A model generated the notes under the pieces. It did no database searches. It was given only the letters and a program-made list of their open reading frames with translations, and was not told the DNA's origin. Below, one piece after another: positions 12,176 through 21,740 of a DNA stretch of 64,000 nt. The DNA is taken from assembly GCA_963920525.1 (NCBI GenBank), contig OY986435.1, positions 177,476,266 to 177,540,265 of the forward strand. The letters are read 5' to 3'. The position numbers and the translations under genes are program-made. Position 1 is the stretch's first letter; every line of letters begins with the position of its first letter. Origin of the DNA: Dichetophora obliterata. Taxonomy: Eukaryota > Arthropoda > Insecta > Diptera > Sciomyzidae.

Positions 12176-12205
12176 ACTAGCAAATACCCGCTGCTTCGCC
12201 TGCTA
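12176..12205 (+). repeat. ACTAGCAAATACCCGCTGCTTCG motif (dispersed element end)
   Basis: The phrase ACTAGC ... CCCGCTGCTTCGCC resembles a motif repeated in this window at 7187-7213 (ACTAGC ... GGCTTTGCTC) and 54825-54850 (TTAGCTGA ... CCAGCTTCGCGC). Such CT-rich, TTCGC-containing phrases often mark the edges of dispersed insect repeats. I cannot name the family. Confidence 0.3.
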
Positions 12206-12211
12206 TAAAAA

Positions 12212-12462
12212 TCTGTGGTCACAAGGAATAACGACTAAACTCAAAGTATCGTAAAAAACGATATTTTAATTGCACGAACTACAACCGATTTTTTGAAATA
12301 TATGAACCGTTACAAATAAAATATGTGCAGACATAAGTGATGATCAATTCTGAGCAAAAAGTAGATATCTGCATGCTTCCAAGAATTGTCAATAAAGTAA
12401 ATTCCATATCGCTTTTTGACGGTATTTTGAATTTAGTCATTATTCCTTGTGACCACAGAAAT
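12212..12462. mobile_element. MITE with TCTGTGGTCACAAGG terminal repeats, 250 bp
   Basis: The left end reads TCTGTGGTCACAAGGAATAA then CGACTAAACTCAAAGTA. The right end on the other strand reads TTCTGTGGTCACAAGGAATA then ATGACTAAATTCAAAATA. The terminal repeats continue for about 50 bases into CGTAAAAAACGATAT / CGTCAAAAAGCGATAT. The loop is about 150 bases, without coding capacity. Confidence 0.75.
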
Positions 12463-13325
12463 ATTAAATACCAAGTAAAAATTTGAAATCTTTAAATGAA
12501 AGTATTTTGTTTCATCTTCAAATGCAAAATATAAAAATACTTGTGTTTGTTTAATAATAAAAAAATGGTATAAATATTAAAAAATTACTTTACTTAATTT
12601 GAATTACCTACTTACAGTAACTGTTATTGTGACAGGAAGTTACTTGGATTTTTCTGTATTTTGATTTTTTTAAAAGTTCTGCAAAACAGGACTAAAATAG
12701 CGATAAACGAAAGATTTTTCGTAAATATTTTGAACGTATATCTAGTATACTGAAAAATTTATGTTATTATGACATAAAATTTACGACGATATCTGAAAAA
12801 CTTCAGATTTTCTTAACATAACACATTTTCTTTAAAATTAAAATGAGAAAACACCGACTCAAATTTCAGTTTTTTTTTAATTTGCAAGCAAACATCTCGG
12901 TAACTTTCAAATCAATGTTCATCAAATTTCCTTTGTCTGAAAGGTCAATTAAGTGAAGTTGGAGAAATGAGAAAAGATAAACCATTATTTCACTAATGCA
13001 TTGTTTTATATTGTTTTCACAAAGTCTTAAAAATATTCAATTTGCGCTCAAAAAATAGGCCAAAAGTTATTTTTTCTACGTTTCCATTTTCCCCACTCTT
13101 TCATAGTACATATCATTTATCTAAAAAAATTGCTTTATTTGGACAAACAATTTAATAAACAGCATTTGCAATTAAAGGCTACCACCCCCTTTTATTTTTT
13201 GTATTAAATTTTATTTTTCAAAATGTTACTATATTTTTTACAATGTTCTACAGCTTAAAAATACTTTCTGTGAAAAAATATCAAATATAACAAACTACAT
13301 TATCAAATTTAAGTCTTATACAATG

Positions 13326-13654
13326 TTACCATTGGGTTAAATGACTCATTTCAGCCCATTCAGCTTAATGAGAAACGAAGTCGTTTCATTACCCATAAAA
13401 AGTCTCAGTTGAAATTCAATTCATTTAAAACAAATGACTGAGATAGGATACGTTCTTAAAACTTATTATCAACTTTTTCAATGGAGAATGTATAAAAACA
13501 CTAAACAAACTAAGAACAAAAGAAAACTTCAAACATCAAATCATTTTATACACGTGTATCATCATCATAAATATAAACCAATAAAAAAAGAGCCAGTTGT
13601 TTAAACCACTTTTGAATGACTGATTCCAAATGAGTCATTTGGCCCAATGTAAAC
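13326..13654. mobile_element. Inverted-repeat element with AAATGACTCATTT ends
   Basis: The left arm TACCATTGGGTTAAATGACT continues as CATTT. The right arm on the other strand reads TTACATTGGGCCAAATGACT then CATTT, 25 bases with four mismatches. The core TGACTCA is itself palindromic and would match an AP-1-type binding site, but I see no further reason to call regulation. The 330-base interior is non-coding. Confidence 0.5.
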
Positions 13655-16079
13655 GTAGTATTATACGACCAAAACCGTTTGAAATATAGCATTTTAATTG
13701 ATTTTTGGGCTGTTAAAGAAGGCGTGGAAACCAATTTTTAGTACAGCTTTCGGAAGTAACCATACTAATAAAATGACCAAATTTTTAGCATATTGTAAAC
13801 GTGAAAAGTAGGAGTGGCAACATATTAATATCCAATTACGATTTCGTTGAAATAACAAATCGTTTGCACCTATATCGTCTAAATGGGTTCAGTGGTTCTC
13901 GCGTGATTCTCAAACATCCGTGCAGTATCACAACGCTTTTAAAAGTATAGATACATAGATAGACTAATACATTCTCAAGTCGGGTAAATTTAGCTGGCGA
14001 GGCTACAAAACATAATTTATGCTTATAACTGAATTCTGGCAACTCCTCTCAAAACATTTGCAAAGAAAATGATTCAACACTGTATGACGGCAAGAATCTC
14101 CCTGAAAGTAACTACACAACGTGGCTGCAGTGCTAGATTGAGAGAAGCTCTCGCGACAAAGAGAGGAAACCTTTGTTTGCTGTTGTATTGTGGTGCTTGT
14201 TGAATGTAAGCATCAAATAAAATTCTTGAGTTTTTGTAATAATTAAAGAATAGACTTTTCGAAAAACTTAGTAAGCTATAAAAACTGGAAATTACCATAG
14301 GAATTGAATAATAAAAGAATTATTAAATTGTAATTAAAGAACTAATATATAATGAATTATAAAAAAAATAATTGGTTCGGCTGCTAGCGAGCTTGTCTGG
14401 GTTAAAATTTGTTAGTCTCCTATTATATAATAGTATAGATATAGATATACTATATCCCGATAATATTTTCACTCATGAATTTATTTTCGTTTCATACAAA
14501 ATTTTAACTTTGTTTTGTTTAACACGAATAAAAATTTTTTGAAAGATTTATGATTTTCTAAAATCATGATTTAAAATAAGCAGATTTGGGTAACACATTG
14601 TTCCAATAATTTTAGATTAAAGATTTCACTAATGAATTTCCTGACACCACATCTAGCAGTACTTTCTTAGCAATACTTATTAACTAATGCGCTACAGACA
14701 CTTTATAATAAGTTTTACATTCATTATCAACTTTACAGCGGCCAGGCAAAATAAAATTTGCAAAAAACAAATAATTTTCGCTCCATCATACTGTAAGTTC
14801 ATGTCAGCTTTTGTTCCAGTTTAAAATATTTGTTTTTTTTTAGCTATTCGTCTGCATTTTTACATGCCCGTCTGTTAACCTGTATTCCACATTATCTGTC
14901 TGTCGGTATGCTTGCTTTTGACACTCCGTCCACTACTCATTTATTTAATTTTGCAATATAAATTAGAGCACAAAAAAAATCACCTAAAGTCTTATACGAA
15001 TTCTGCAAAAAGCGGTTTACTGTGTGAGGTAGATGCAATTTTTCCATACAAATTAACTCCGTTAAACTAACTCCGCAAAAAAAAGTACATATATTTTTTT
15101 TTTATATTTCAATATGACTTTATTGAAAGCCATCTTAAGATCCTTCCTAAAAGTTTGGCTGCAACAACTCAAAAATAAGAAAGTTATGGTCAATTTTTTG
15201 GAGCTCGGTTTTGACTTAAATGCACAACGAATTCATACAAGAAAATAAGTGATTTTGTCAAAACCTGTCAAGCTGATGTTCAGGTATATTTTTCTTATCA
15301 TTTATATTTTTTTTAATGATTCTTAATTATGATTAGATTCTTATTTTAATGTTATTAAAATAGTATTCTTGTTTTATTGGATGTATTGAATGTTATTTGA
15401 GTGTGATTGGAATGTTATAAGAATGTTTTGGAATATTATTGAAATATTGTTGGAGTGTAATTATAGCAGTTTTGCAATGTTATTAGACGTTTATGATATA
15501 ACTTTATTTCTGCTTAAGTCTTCGGTTGATCTTAAATTAATAAAAAAATTTTTAGTAATAATTAAATTATTTTAAAAAATAACTTCACAGTCTAAGGTTT
15601 CGATAAAAACATTTTATTTTTTAATTGAAATGGCTATGGCTTCATACAATATTTGAAAGCATACATATTAACCTTTCAAATCAGATATATTACTATATTT
15701 AAAATCTTATATTGTTTAAAGTATTTGATAATATAAAAACATAAATATAACATTAAGGTTTTTATAGAACTACAAAACTATAAAATGTTTGCCTTTTCAA
15801 TAGCTTCTTATAAAAACGTTACAAATTTATACTGAAATCTACTCTTGGTATAATATGTCGCATATATTATAAAAATTGTTAGTTCATTGGTGCAAAGTAA
15901 TGCAAAATATTGATTTGCCTATAGAATTACGATCAGAAGAAGTTTTAAAGGCAAGTAAAAATATTCAAAGGCATAAAAATTCGAAAACATAGACTGCTAA
16001 ATACTAGAAAAATACCAAGGAAAACTTAAAAAAAAAAGACTTAATTAAAGTTTTTTCCTAAATGACCTTGTAATTTATT
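13655..16079. other. No gene seen; decayed repeats
   Basis: 13680-13830 contains a decayed piece with GATTTTTGGGCTGTTAAAG, AAGGCGTGG, GTAACCATACTAATAAA and GTAGGAGTGGCAACAT phrases shared with 40020-40165 and 57500-57615. A short palindromic TAGTATAGATATAGATATAC stretch lies near 14430. The rest is AT-rich with no coding pattern. Confidence 0.45.
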
Positions 16080-16330
16080 ATGTTGATTTTATATGATTTA
16101 AATACAAATTCTAAATGTTTGATAGTTTCTTAGTGCTTCTCTTCTCTTCTCTTCTCTTTCTAGATGTTTCTTTGGAAAGATTCGTTAGAGCAATTAATTG
16201 TTCTAACTTTGACCTTAAGCTCAATAAACGATTTTAAACTGTCAAACAACTACAATTTGTATTTAAAATCAAGTATGATTTAAACTATCAAACATTTAGA
16301 ATTTGTATTTAAATCATATAAAATCAACAT
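16080..16330. mobile_element. Palindromic element with ATGTTGATTTTATATG ends, 251 bp
   Basis: The left arm starts ATGTTGATTTTATATGATTT and the right arm ends with its exact reverse complement at 16330. The first 49 bases match. The arms then differ because the right arm continues with a second internal repeat unit, the AATTAATTGTTCTAAC palindrome and CTTTGGAAAG. A (CTTCT)n microsatellite (16137-16160) sits in the loop. Related partial copies lie at 3894-4058 and 37998-38037. Confidence 0.8.
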
Positions 16331-16595
16331 AATAAAAAGGATTTAATTTTAAAACTTTTATCACAATCAGAACCACTTATTTCTTTTCAAAGCAAAAATA
16401 AAAAAATTAAAAGAACCTACCAAGATCTCAATCCCTTCATTAACTTAGAAAGAAAAAGCGAAGATGTTGAGGATATTATTTTAGATATCAACACAGAAAA
16501 CTTTATTTGAATCAATTCCTCTGATGAGGATGAAATTGAATAATTATAAATACATTAAATAAAATATAGCGATGAGTCGACTGAAATAATGTTAC

Positions 16596-16603
16596 TTACT
16601 TAT
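16596..16603. repeat. Target-site duplication of the hAT element (left)
   Basis: TTACTTAT, identical to 21733-21740 on the other side of the element. An 8-bp duplication is the hAT hallmark. It lies in TTAC-repeat DNA that is the tail of the retrotransposon continuing at 21741. Confidence 0.85.
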
Positions 16604-16823
16604 TAGGGAGTCCAATTCCGGAAGCTTTTCTCGATTCTGGGACTATCGGGATTGAAAATCTCAATCCCGGGAGGGATCCCGGGATTAGTCGGTATTGAAA
16701 ATTTTAAGAAGTACATAATTCAAAACGTTTTTAATACAATTTTTTGTTATTTATTACTTCAAACTAAAAAAAGTAAATGAATTCATTTATAAAATAACAA
16801 GAACAAAACAAAACACATTAAGA

Positions 16824-17213
16824 GTATTCACAATTATACCACACTTTACCGAGCGGTATTTATATTTTTTCTTGTTTTACATGAAATGTATAAGAACCAA
16901 AAGTGTGGTCATTTTAAGAAGCCCAATGATATATTTAACGAACGTGGTTTTTAAAATTCCATAAACGACAGATCTTTTGCCAGTTATTTTCCAATTGCAA
17001 AAATAGAAGAAGCTCAAAATGCAAGTTAAACTTTTTTATGCCATATATTAATAAAATATATCAAATTGGATAGCTAATTTATTTGTATAATAACAAAAAG
17101 CTATAGTGGGAGGAAGTTCCCAACCACAAGTTCTCTTTTAAAGGGTGCTCATAATTGTGGTTTTCAACTATGGCAAAAAAACACAATACAACTATACCAC
17201 CAATTGTGAATAC
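16824..17213. mobile_element. Possible MITE with GTATTCACAATT ends inside the hAT
   Basis: GTATTCACAATT starts at 16824 and its exact inverse AATTGTGAATAC ends at 17213. Beyond these 12 bases the inner sequences share only loose similarity (TACCACAC on both sides, in different orientation). This may be a small element or chance in AT-rich DNA. Confidence 0.35.
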
Positions 17214-17758
17214 CTTTATTGTTAATAAACACAAAAAACTTAAATAATATTAATGACTAGCAAATTGTATTAATTTAACCCTTTCAGTGGACTTGCCCAA
17301 GATATTGGACACATCAGAAAGTAATTCTTATATGTATTTATTTTGCAAAGCTTTTGTTTAAATCAAACCGTTTGGTTCTATGAAAAACAGATGAAACTAC
17401 ATGATAAAAATTAGTTTAGAGAGATATTTAACATAAATGTCAGTTGGATTTTCGATTTTGTGCCGAAGAAAAGAAAAAAAAATATTTCGCCCTATTTTAT
17501 AAGAAAATGTTAACCGGACAAAAATCAAATTTATGTTTTTTATCTTCTTTGGCTTTAATGATATTAAGAGGGCTAAATAAACACAGATCCAAAGAATTGA
17601 AAAACCTACTTTTAAGGGATAAAAATACGTTGTGCCTAACAGGAGCCAAATAATACTTTCTTTGTACAGGCTTGCAAAACGTAAGTAGCGCAGGTTAAAA
17701 TCAAAGGTTTTTCATCTTTTAAGGACCTAAATGATTTTTGTTCTTAGTTTAGCCTAGC

Positions 17759-17763
17759 CATTG
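17759..17763. repeat. Target-site duplication of Transib (left)
   Basis: CATTG directly before CACAATG, repeated as CATTG at 21108-21112 directly after CATAGTG. Five bases is the Transib target-duplication length. Confidence 0.85.
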
Positions 17764-18030
17764 CACAATGGTCCAGCGGACACATTTTTGTGGCAGTAAA
17801 TAAAAAAAAAAATTTAAAGTTTGGTATAAAAACTATATAAGTTTAACAGTGATAGTCTAAATATTATAAAATCATATATAATTTTTTAGATGTGGCAACA
17901 CTTTCCGATTATTACGCTCTGGAAGTTGTCAATATGTGAACACATGTTTTTGACATGATGTCCATAAAATAAAAGTGCAACAAAAGTTGAAATATTTGGA
18001 AAATTTATAAATACATAACTAAATTTGAGT

Positions 18031-18049
18031 ATGGAAAGTCATCATCAAG
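18031..18049 (+). other. Possible first exon of the Transib transposase
   Basis: An ATG at 18031 opens MESHHQ and runs straight into CAAGGTAAAT, a good splice-donor sequence. Acceptor-like TTTGCAG (18275) or TTTCAG (18301) follow before the next coding block. The presence of a start exon is an inference from spacing and splice signals only. Confidence 0.3.
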
Positions 18050-18243
18050 GTAAATTTGACATTAAATATGGAAAATTTTTTAGTTATATGTTGTAATTTT
18101 AAAGGATAGACTATTTTAATGTGCAAGTATTTTTGATTTAGTTTAAGAATCGTGTTTGTGTTTCGTAGACAAAAAGTAATGATATTGTCAGGTATTGTCA
18201 AAGTGTTATATATGTGGTGAAAGGTTGAAATGTACACTTAAAG

Positions 18244-20483
18244 GTGCTTATTGATTTACCTGCATCAATTTGCAGCAATTTAATATATCGGTCTATTTCA
18301 GAACCACTTAAGATAAAAAATTCAGAAATTTTGCAAATTTGGTTGGAGAACTCAGGAAACGTTGGTTACCTTTTGAATTGGTTTCTCCAAAAACTTGACA
18401 TACAACATAAAAGTGAAGAAAATATCAATAAAATAAAAAAAAAATTCCAATTTATGTGCGTTTATAAAAAGGAATTGGAATAAATGCAACCGAAATCTGA
18501 AAGGTTTTAAAAATTTGCATAGCCGTTGGTTATTAAACGATACTGATTTCACAGCTTGTGGAAAATGTTCAGGATTGTAAAGTAAAAGGGGTCGGCCCCG
18601 GCTGAACTACACAGATGGAAAAACTCGAGTGAAAAGAAAACTCGCTTCCGAGCTTGCATCCAAGCAAAACAATGAGACCATGTCAATTGTTCATGCTGCA
18701 AGTGCGTCAACCAGAACCGCTCACAATAACGATTTGGCATTTGTATTAAAAGAAACTTTATTGTCTCCTTCAAGACCAACAAAAATAAGAAAAAAATTGA
18801 CTTCTGAAAATAGTAAGCCAATTGCTCTTAGTCCTGATGAAGCTTTGGCTTTTCATTTGGAACATGACTTTAGCAAATCTCAATATGTAAATAGTCGATT
18901 ATTAAACAAATCTAGAAATTGTGATATCTATTATAATAAACTAATTGAAGCAAAGCTGCAGTGTAGACCCGAGGGTATATTGGTTACGGAAACATCTGCA
19001 AGTGTTCCATTGCAAAAGCTTTTGGACCATACAGCTAACCGAATTCTCTTGATGCAAAGAAATATGCTAAAGGAATTTTTAAATATAGAGGAAGTGAAAC
19101 TAATTGTTAGCTACGGGTTTGACGGTTCTACAGGACAAAGTATGTTTAACCAGAAGTTCCATCAGGATAATCTTGAATCTTTTGATAGATCGATTTTTCT
19201 TACTTCAGTGATACCGTTACAATTAATTGAGATGACCGGAAATATTATTTGGGTAAGTCGTGCTCCTCAATCAATACGGTTCTGTAGACCGTTAAAGGTG
19301 GAATTTGTAAAAGAAACAAAGCAACATATTTTGTCTGAAATAATCATCTTGATTTTGAATACAAACTTGAACCCGATGGACAACCATAGATAGTAATAGA
19401 AAAATTGTAGTAAGTTATGACTTACACATGACATTAATTGATGGGAAAGTTTTGAATATACTTACTGATACAAAATCTTCTCAATCCTGTCCAATATGCG
19501 GCGCAAATCCTAGACAGTTTATGTCAATAACTGATCTCAAGTCTTCTGTTTTTCAACCTAAGCCCAATGCTCTTAAATATGGGGTTAGCCCACTCCATGC
19601 TTGGATAAGGTTCCTTGAATTTATTTTAAACATTTCCTATAGAATTGACTTAAAAAAATGGCAAATACGAACACTATCAGAAAAAGACATTTTTAAAAAC
19701 AGAAAGGTTTTAGTTCAAAAAAGATTCTGGGAGCAAATGGGCCTGCACATAAGTAAACCTAAATCGGATGGGAGTGGAACATCCAATAATGGAAACACGG
19801 CTAGAAAAGCGTTTGCTAACACTGAGTTATTTGCATTAATAATAGATATTGATAATGATTTTTTGAAAAATTTACATGTTATATTAGCATCTATTTCATG
19901 TGAATTTCAAATAAATACAAAAAAGTTTCAAAATTTTTGCAAAATGACGGCTGATATATATTAAAGTAAATATAATTGGTATCCCATGTCAGCAACCGTA
20001 CATAAAATTTTGGTTCATTCCTCGCAAATAATAGAATCATCTGTAGTTCCAGTTGGTTGCCTTGGAGAAAATGCTTGAGAGTCCAGAAATAAATTCTACA
20101 AAAAAGATCGCATTGCACATGCAAGAAAAAATACTAGGATAAATAATCTCACAGATGTTTTCAACAGAGCTCTCGATTCCTCCGACCCTTTACTTTCGAG
20201 TCTCTGCTTGAATGAAAGAATGAAATCATGTAAAAAACAAAAACTGTTGCCAGAAGTTATTGCACTTTTGGAATCACCTAATTTCGAACAGACTACTTTA
20301 TTACCACAAACATCACAACATTTTTCTAAGGATGTTGCTAGTGACTCTGATGACGATTTAAATTCTTTATTACCACATACATCACAACATTCAAATGAAG
20401 AAGGAAGTGATTCTGATGAAGATTTCAATGAGCTCTCACTCTATTCATTTGAGTTAGATATGGCTGATGACGCTTCAGACTAA
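18244..20483 (+). pseudogene. Transib (RAG1-related) transposase, broken
   Basis: A DDE-type transposase that would cut at the CACWATG ends. It reads in blocks. 18244-18483 is the N-terminal part. A frame change near 18475 leads into NWNKCNRNLKGFKNLHSRWL and a cysteine-rich GKCSG with a stop at about 18577, then RGRPRLNYTDG and the long block to 19393. That block holds GFDGSTGQSMFNQKFH, where the Asp is a candidate catalytic residue, and FLTSVIPLQLI. Two small indels near 19370-19410 join to IDSNRKIVVSYDLHMTLIDG and the block to 19964. This contains the CPICGANP zinc-binding turn, YGVSPLHAWIRFLEFIL and NNGNTARKAF, the last like RAG1's NGNFAR. After TAA (19962) the same frame continues through SATVHKILVH and GENA-stop-ESRNK, equivalent to the segment with RAG1's catalytic Glu, to an acidic Ser/Asp tail with a duplicated LLPxTSQH unit (to 20483). 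It is inactive through two or more frameshifts and at least three stops. Confidence 0.85.
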
Positions 20484-21309
20484 TCGTAAGGTAATTCAAT
20501 ATTAAAATATATATGCATTAATATATTTTTATTTATCAGGAATTTGGAAAAAGTTTAATAAAAATGCTGAAGTCTTTATAAATTATAAGAACTAAATTGG
20601 TTTTAATTTTGTTTTGGCTTTTTTATCCATACATATTATATGTTTATTTACTTTTTAAAAATAAAATTAATAATGACAACAATTTTTATCATAAAACTTT
20701 AAGATAAGAAATCTGGTGGTGGGCCATTCCCATTTTTGGCTTACAAATAAATAACGATTCCATATCTTCATTGAATATTAATTAGTCATATTGATTTCAA
20801 TATATATATTGGTCTCCAGGATTTTGGTTTGTATGGGAGGTGGGCGTGTCCGTTAGCGGATGATGCCCATTTTCGGTACATGTCTTTGTTTTCATGTAAT
20901 ATTCACACATACCAAATATTGTTGTGAGAGCTCTATTACAACTCACTTTATAGAGTATTTAAAATAATGGGCGTGGCAGTGAATCAAACACGCCCATTTC
21001 AAAGATATTTCATAAATACAGTACCAGAAGTAAATGTGCGAAGTTAGGGCACTCTATGTGGCTTGTTTGATTTAATGCCACAAAAATCGGGTTTCTGGAC
21101 CATAGTGCATTGCAAGGGTTAAAGAACAAAAAATGTAAAAAAATAAAATACAGAACAGTTTAAGGTATAAACTATATAAATGTTACACTATTCTTTTTTT
21201 GTGCACCGTCTGCATGATATTTTGTGTTTAAGGCAAATTAAGGTTGGAAGAGACTTTTCAAAACTACTTTTTTTGTTTCAATTATTTTAAAAATAATCAT
21301 TAAGCTGAT

Positions 21310-21590
21310 TACCGCGATTTATTTTTATTGGAGAGTTTCGTTCGAATATTATTACAAATATAACCAGCTGATGAGCACCGTTCTGATTCTATGCCAGTTG
21401 TAGAAATATCTGTACGATAATCATATGCAATTTGTAAGTTTCGATCACGATTGCCTTACCACAAAACAAAATTATTTTCTAAGTCAGAATTTCCTATTTC
21501 TTTGCAAAGTTTTTGCTCCAGTGATTTACACTCATCGTCCTTACAATCTTTTTTAGCCTCAATAAAAGGTTTTTTAAGATTCTATATTCA
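21310..21590 (-). pseudogene. hAT transposase C-terminal remnant
   Basis: Reading down from about 21590 the minus strand gives EAKKDCKDDECKSLEQKL, then NSDLENNFVLW, a stop (TAA, near 21462), then NRDRNLQIAYDYRTDIST and TGIESERCSSAGYICNNIRT followed by KLSNKNKSR. The SERxxSxAGYICxxxRTxLSxxN pattern is the conserved core of the hAT dimerisation domain at the protein's C terminus, with VLWW normally found upstream where the stop now lies. Only about 90 of the usual 600 or so residues are present. The rest, including the catalytic residues, is deleted. The gene direction sets the hAT orientation as minus. Confidence 0.8.
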
Positions 21591-21740
21591 TATCAAATTA
21601 AAATTAAATGTTTGGATTTACATGAATATTTGTAATATATTTTTTTTATTTAAAAATCCCGGGATCCCGAAAAGACAATCCCGGGATTTAAAGAAGCTTA
21701 AATCGTCCGGGATCCCGGGATTGCCTTCCCTATTACTTAT

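Larger units (their letters stand above)
17764..21107 (+). mobile_element. Transib DNA transposon, 3344 bp, complete ends
   Basis: The left terminus is CACAATGGTCCAG and the right, read inward, CACTATGGTCCAG. After about 8 variable bases the two ends agree again in TTTTTGTGGCA and TAAAT, giving a 38-base terminal repeat. CACWATG is the known Transib end heptamer and resembles the RAG recombination signal heptamer CACAGTG. The 5-bp duplication CATTG confirms the boundaries. The single gene inside is on the plus strand (18244-20483). The 3' flank of the gene (20817-21000) contains GGGAGGTGGGCGTGTCCG and GGGCGTGG phrases seen in other repeats of the window, so further small repeats may be embedded. 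Confidence 0.88.
17275..21122. mobile_element. TTAA-flanked piggyBac-like unit, split by Transib
   Basis: TTAA (17275-17278) is followed by CCCTTTCAGTGG. TTAA (21119-21122) is preceded by CAAGGG. Removing the Transib and one CATTG restores a right end that reads, on the other strand, TTAACCCTTGCAATGG. The two ends then agree in 10 of 12 bases after TTAA. The restored unit is about 490 bp without a transposase. The evidence is short terminal sequences only, hence moderate confidence. Confidence 0.45.
16604..21732 (-). mobile_element. hAT transposon, internally deleted, host of nested elements
   Basis: The ends are TAGGGAGTCCAATTCCGG (left) and, read inward from the right, TAGGGAAGGCAATCCCGG. 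They are flanked by a perfect 8-bp duplication. Both subterminal regions carry repeated GGGATCCCGGGAT palindromes (16660-16695; 21655-21725). The hAT gene ran on the minus strand, as shown by a C-terminal transposase remnant at 21310-21590. Most of its original coding region is gone. The centre is occupied by a TTAA-flanked unit (17275-21122), which in turn holds a Transib element. Without those insertions the hAT copy would be only about 1.3 kb. Confidence 0.85.

Noticed and set aside
13340..13350. AP-1-type TGACTCA site as a regulatory element
   Set aside because: It is part of an inverted-repeat end, with no gene near it.
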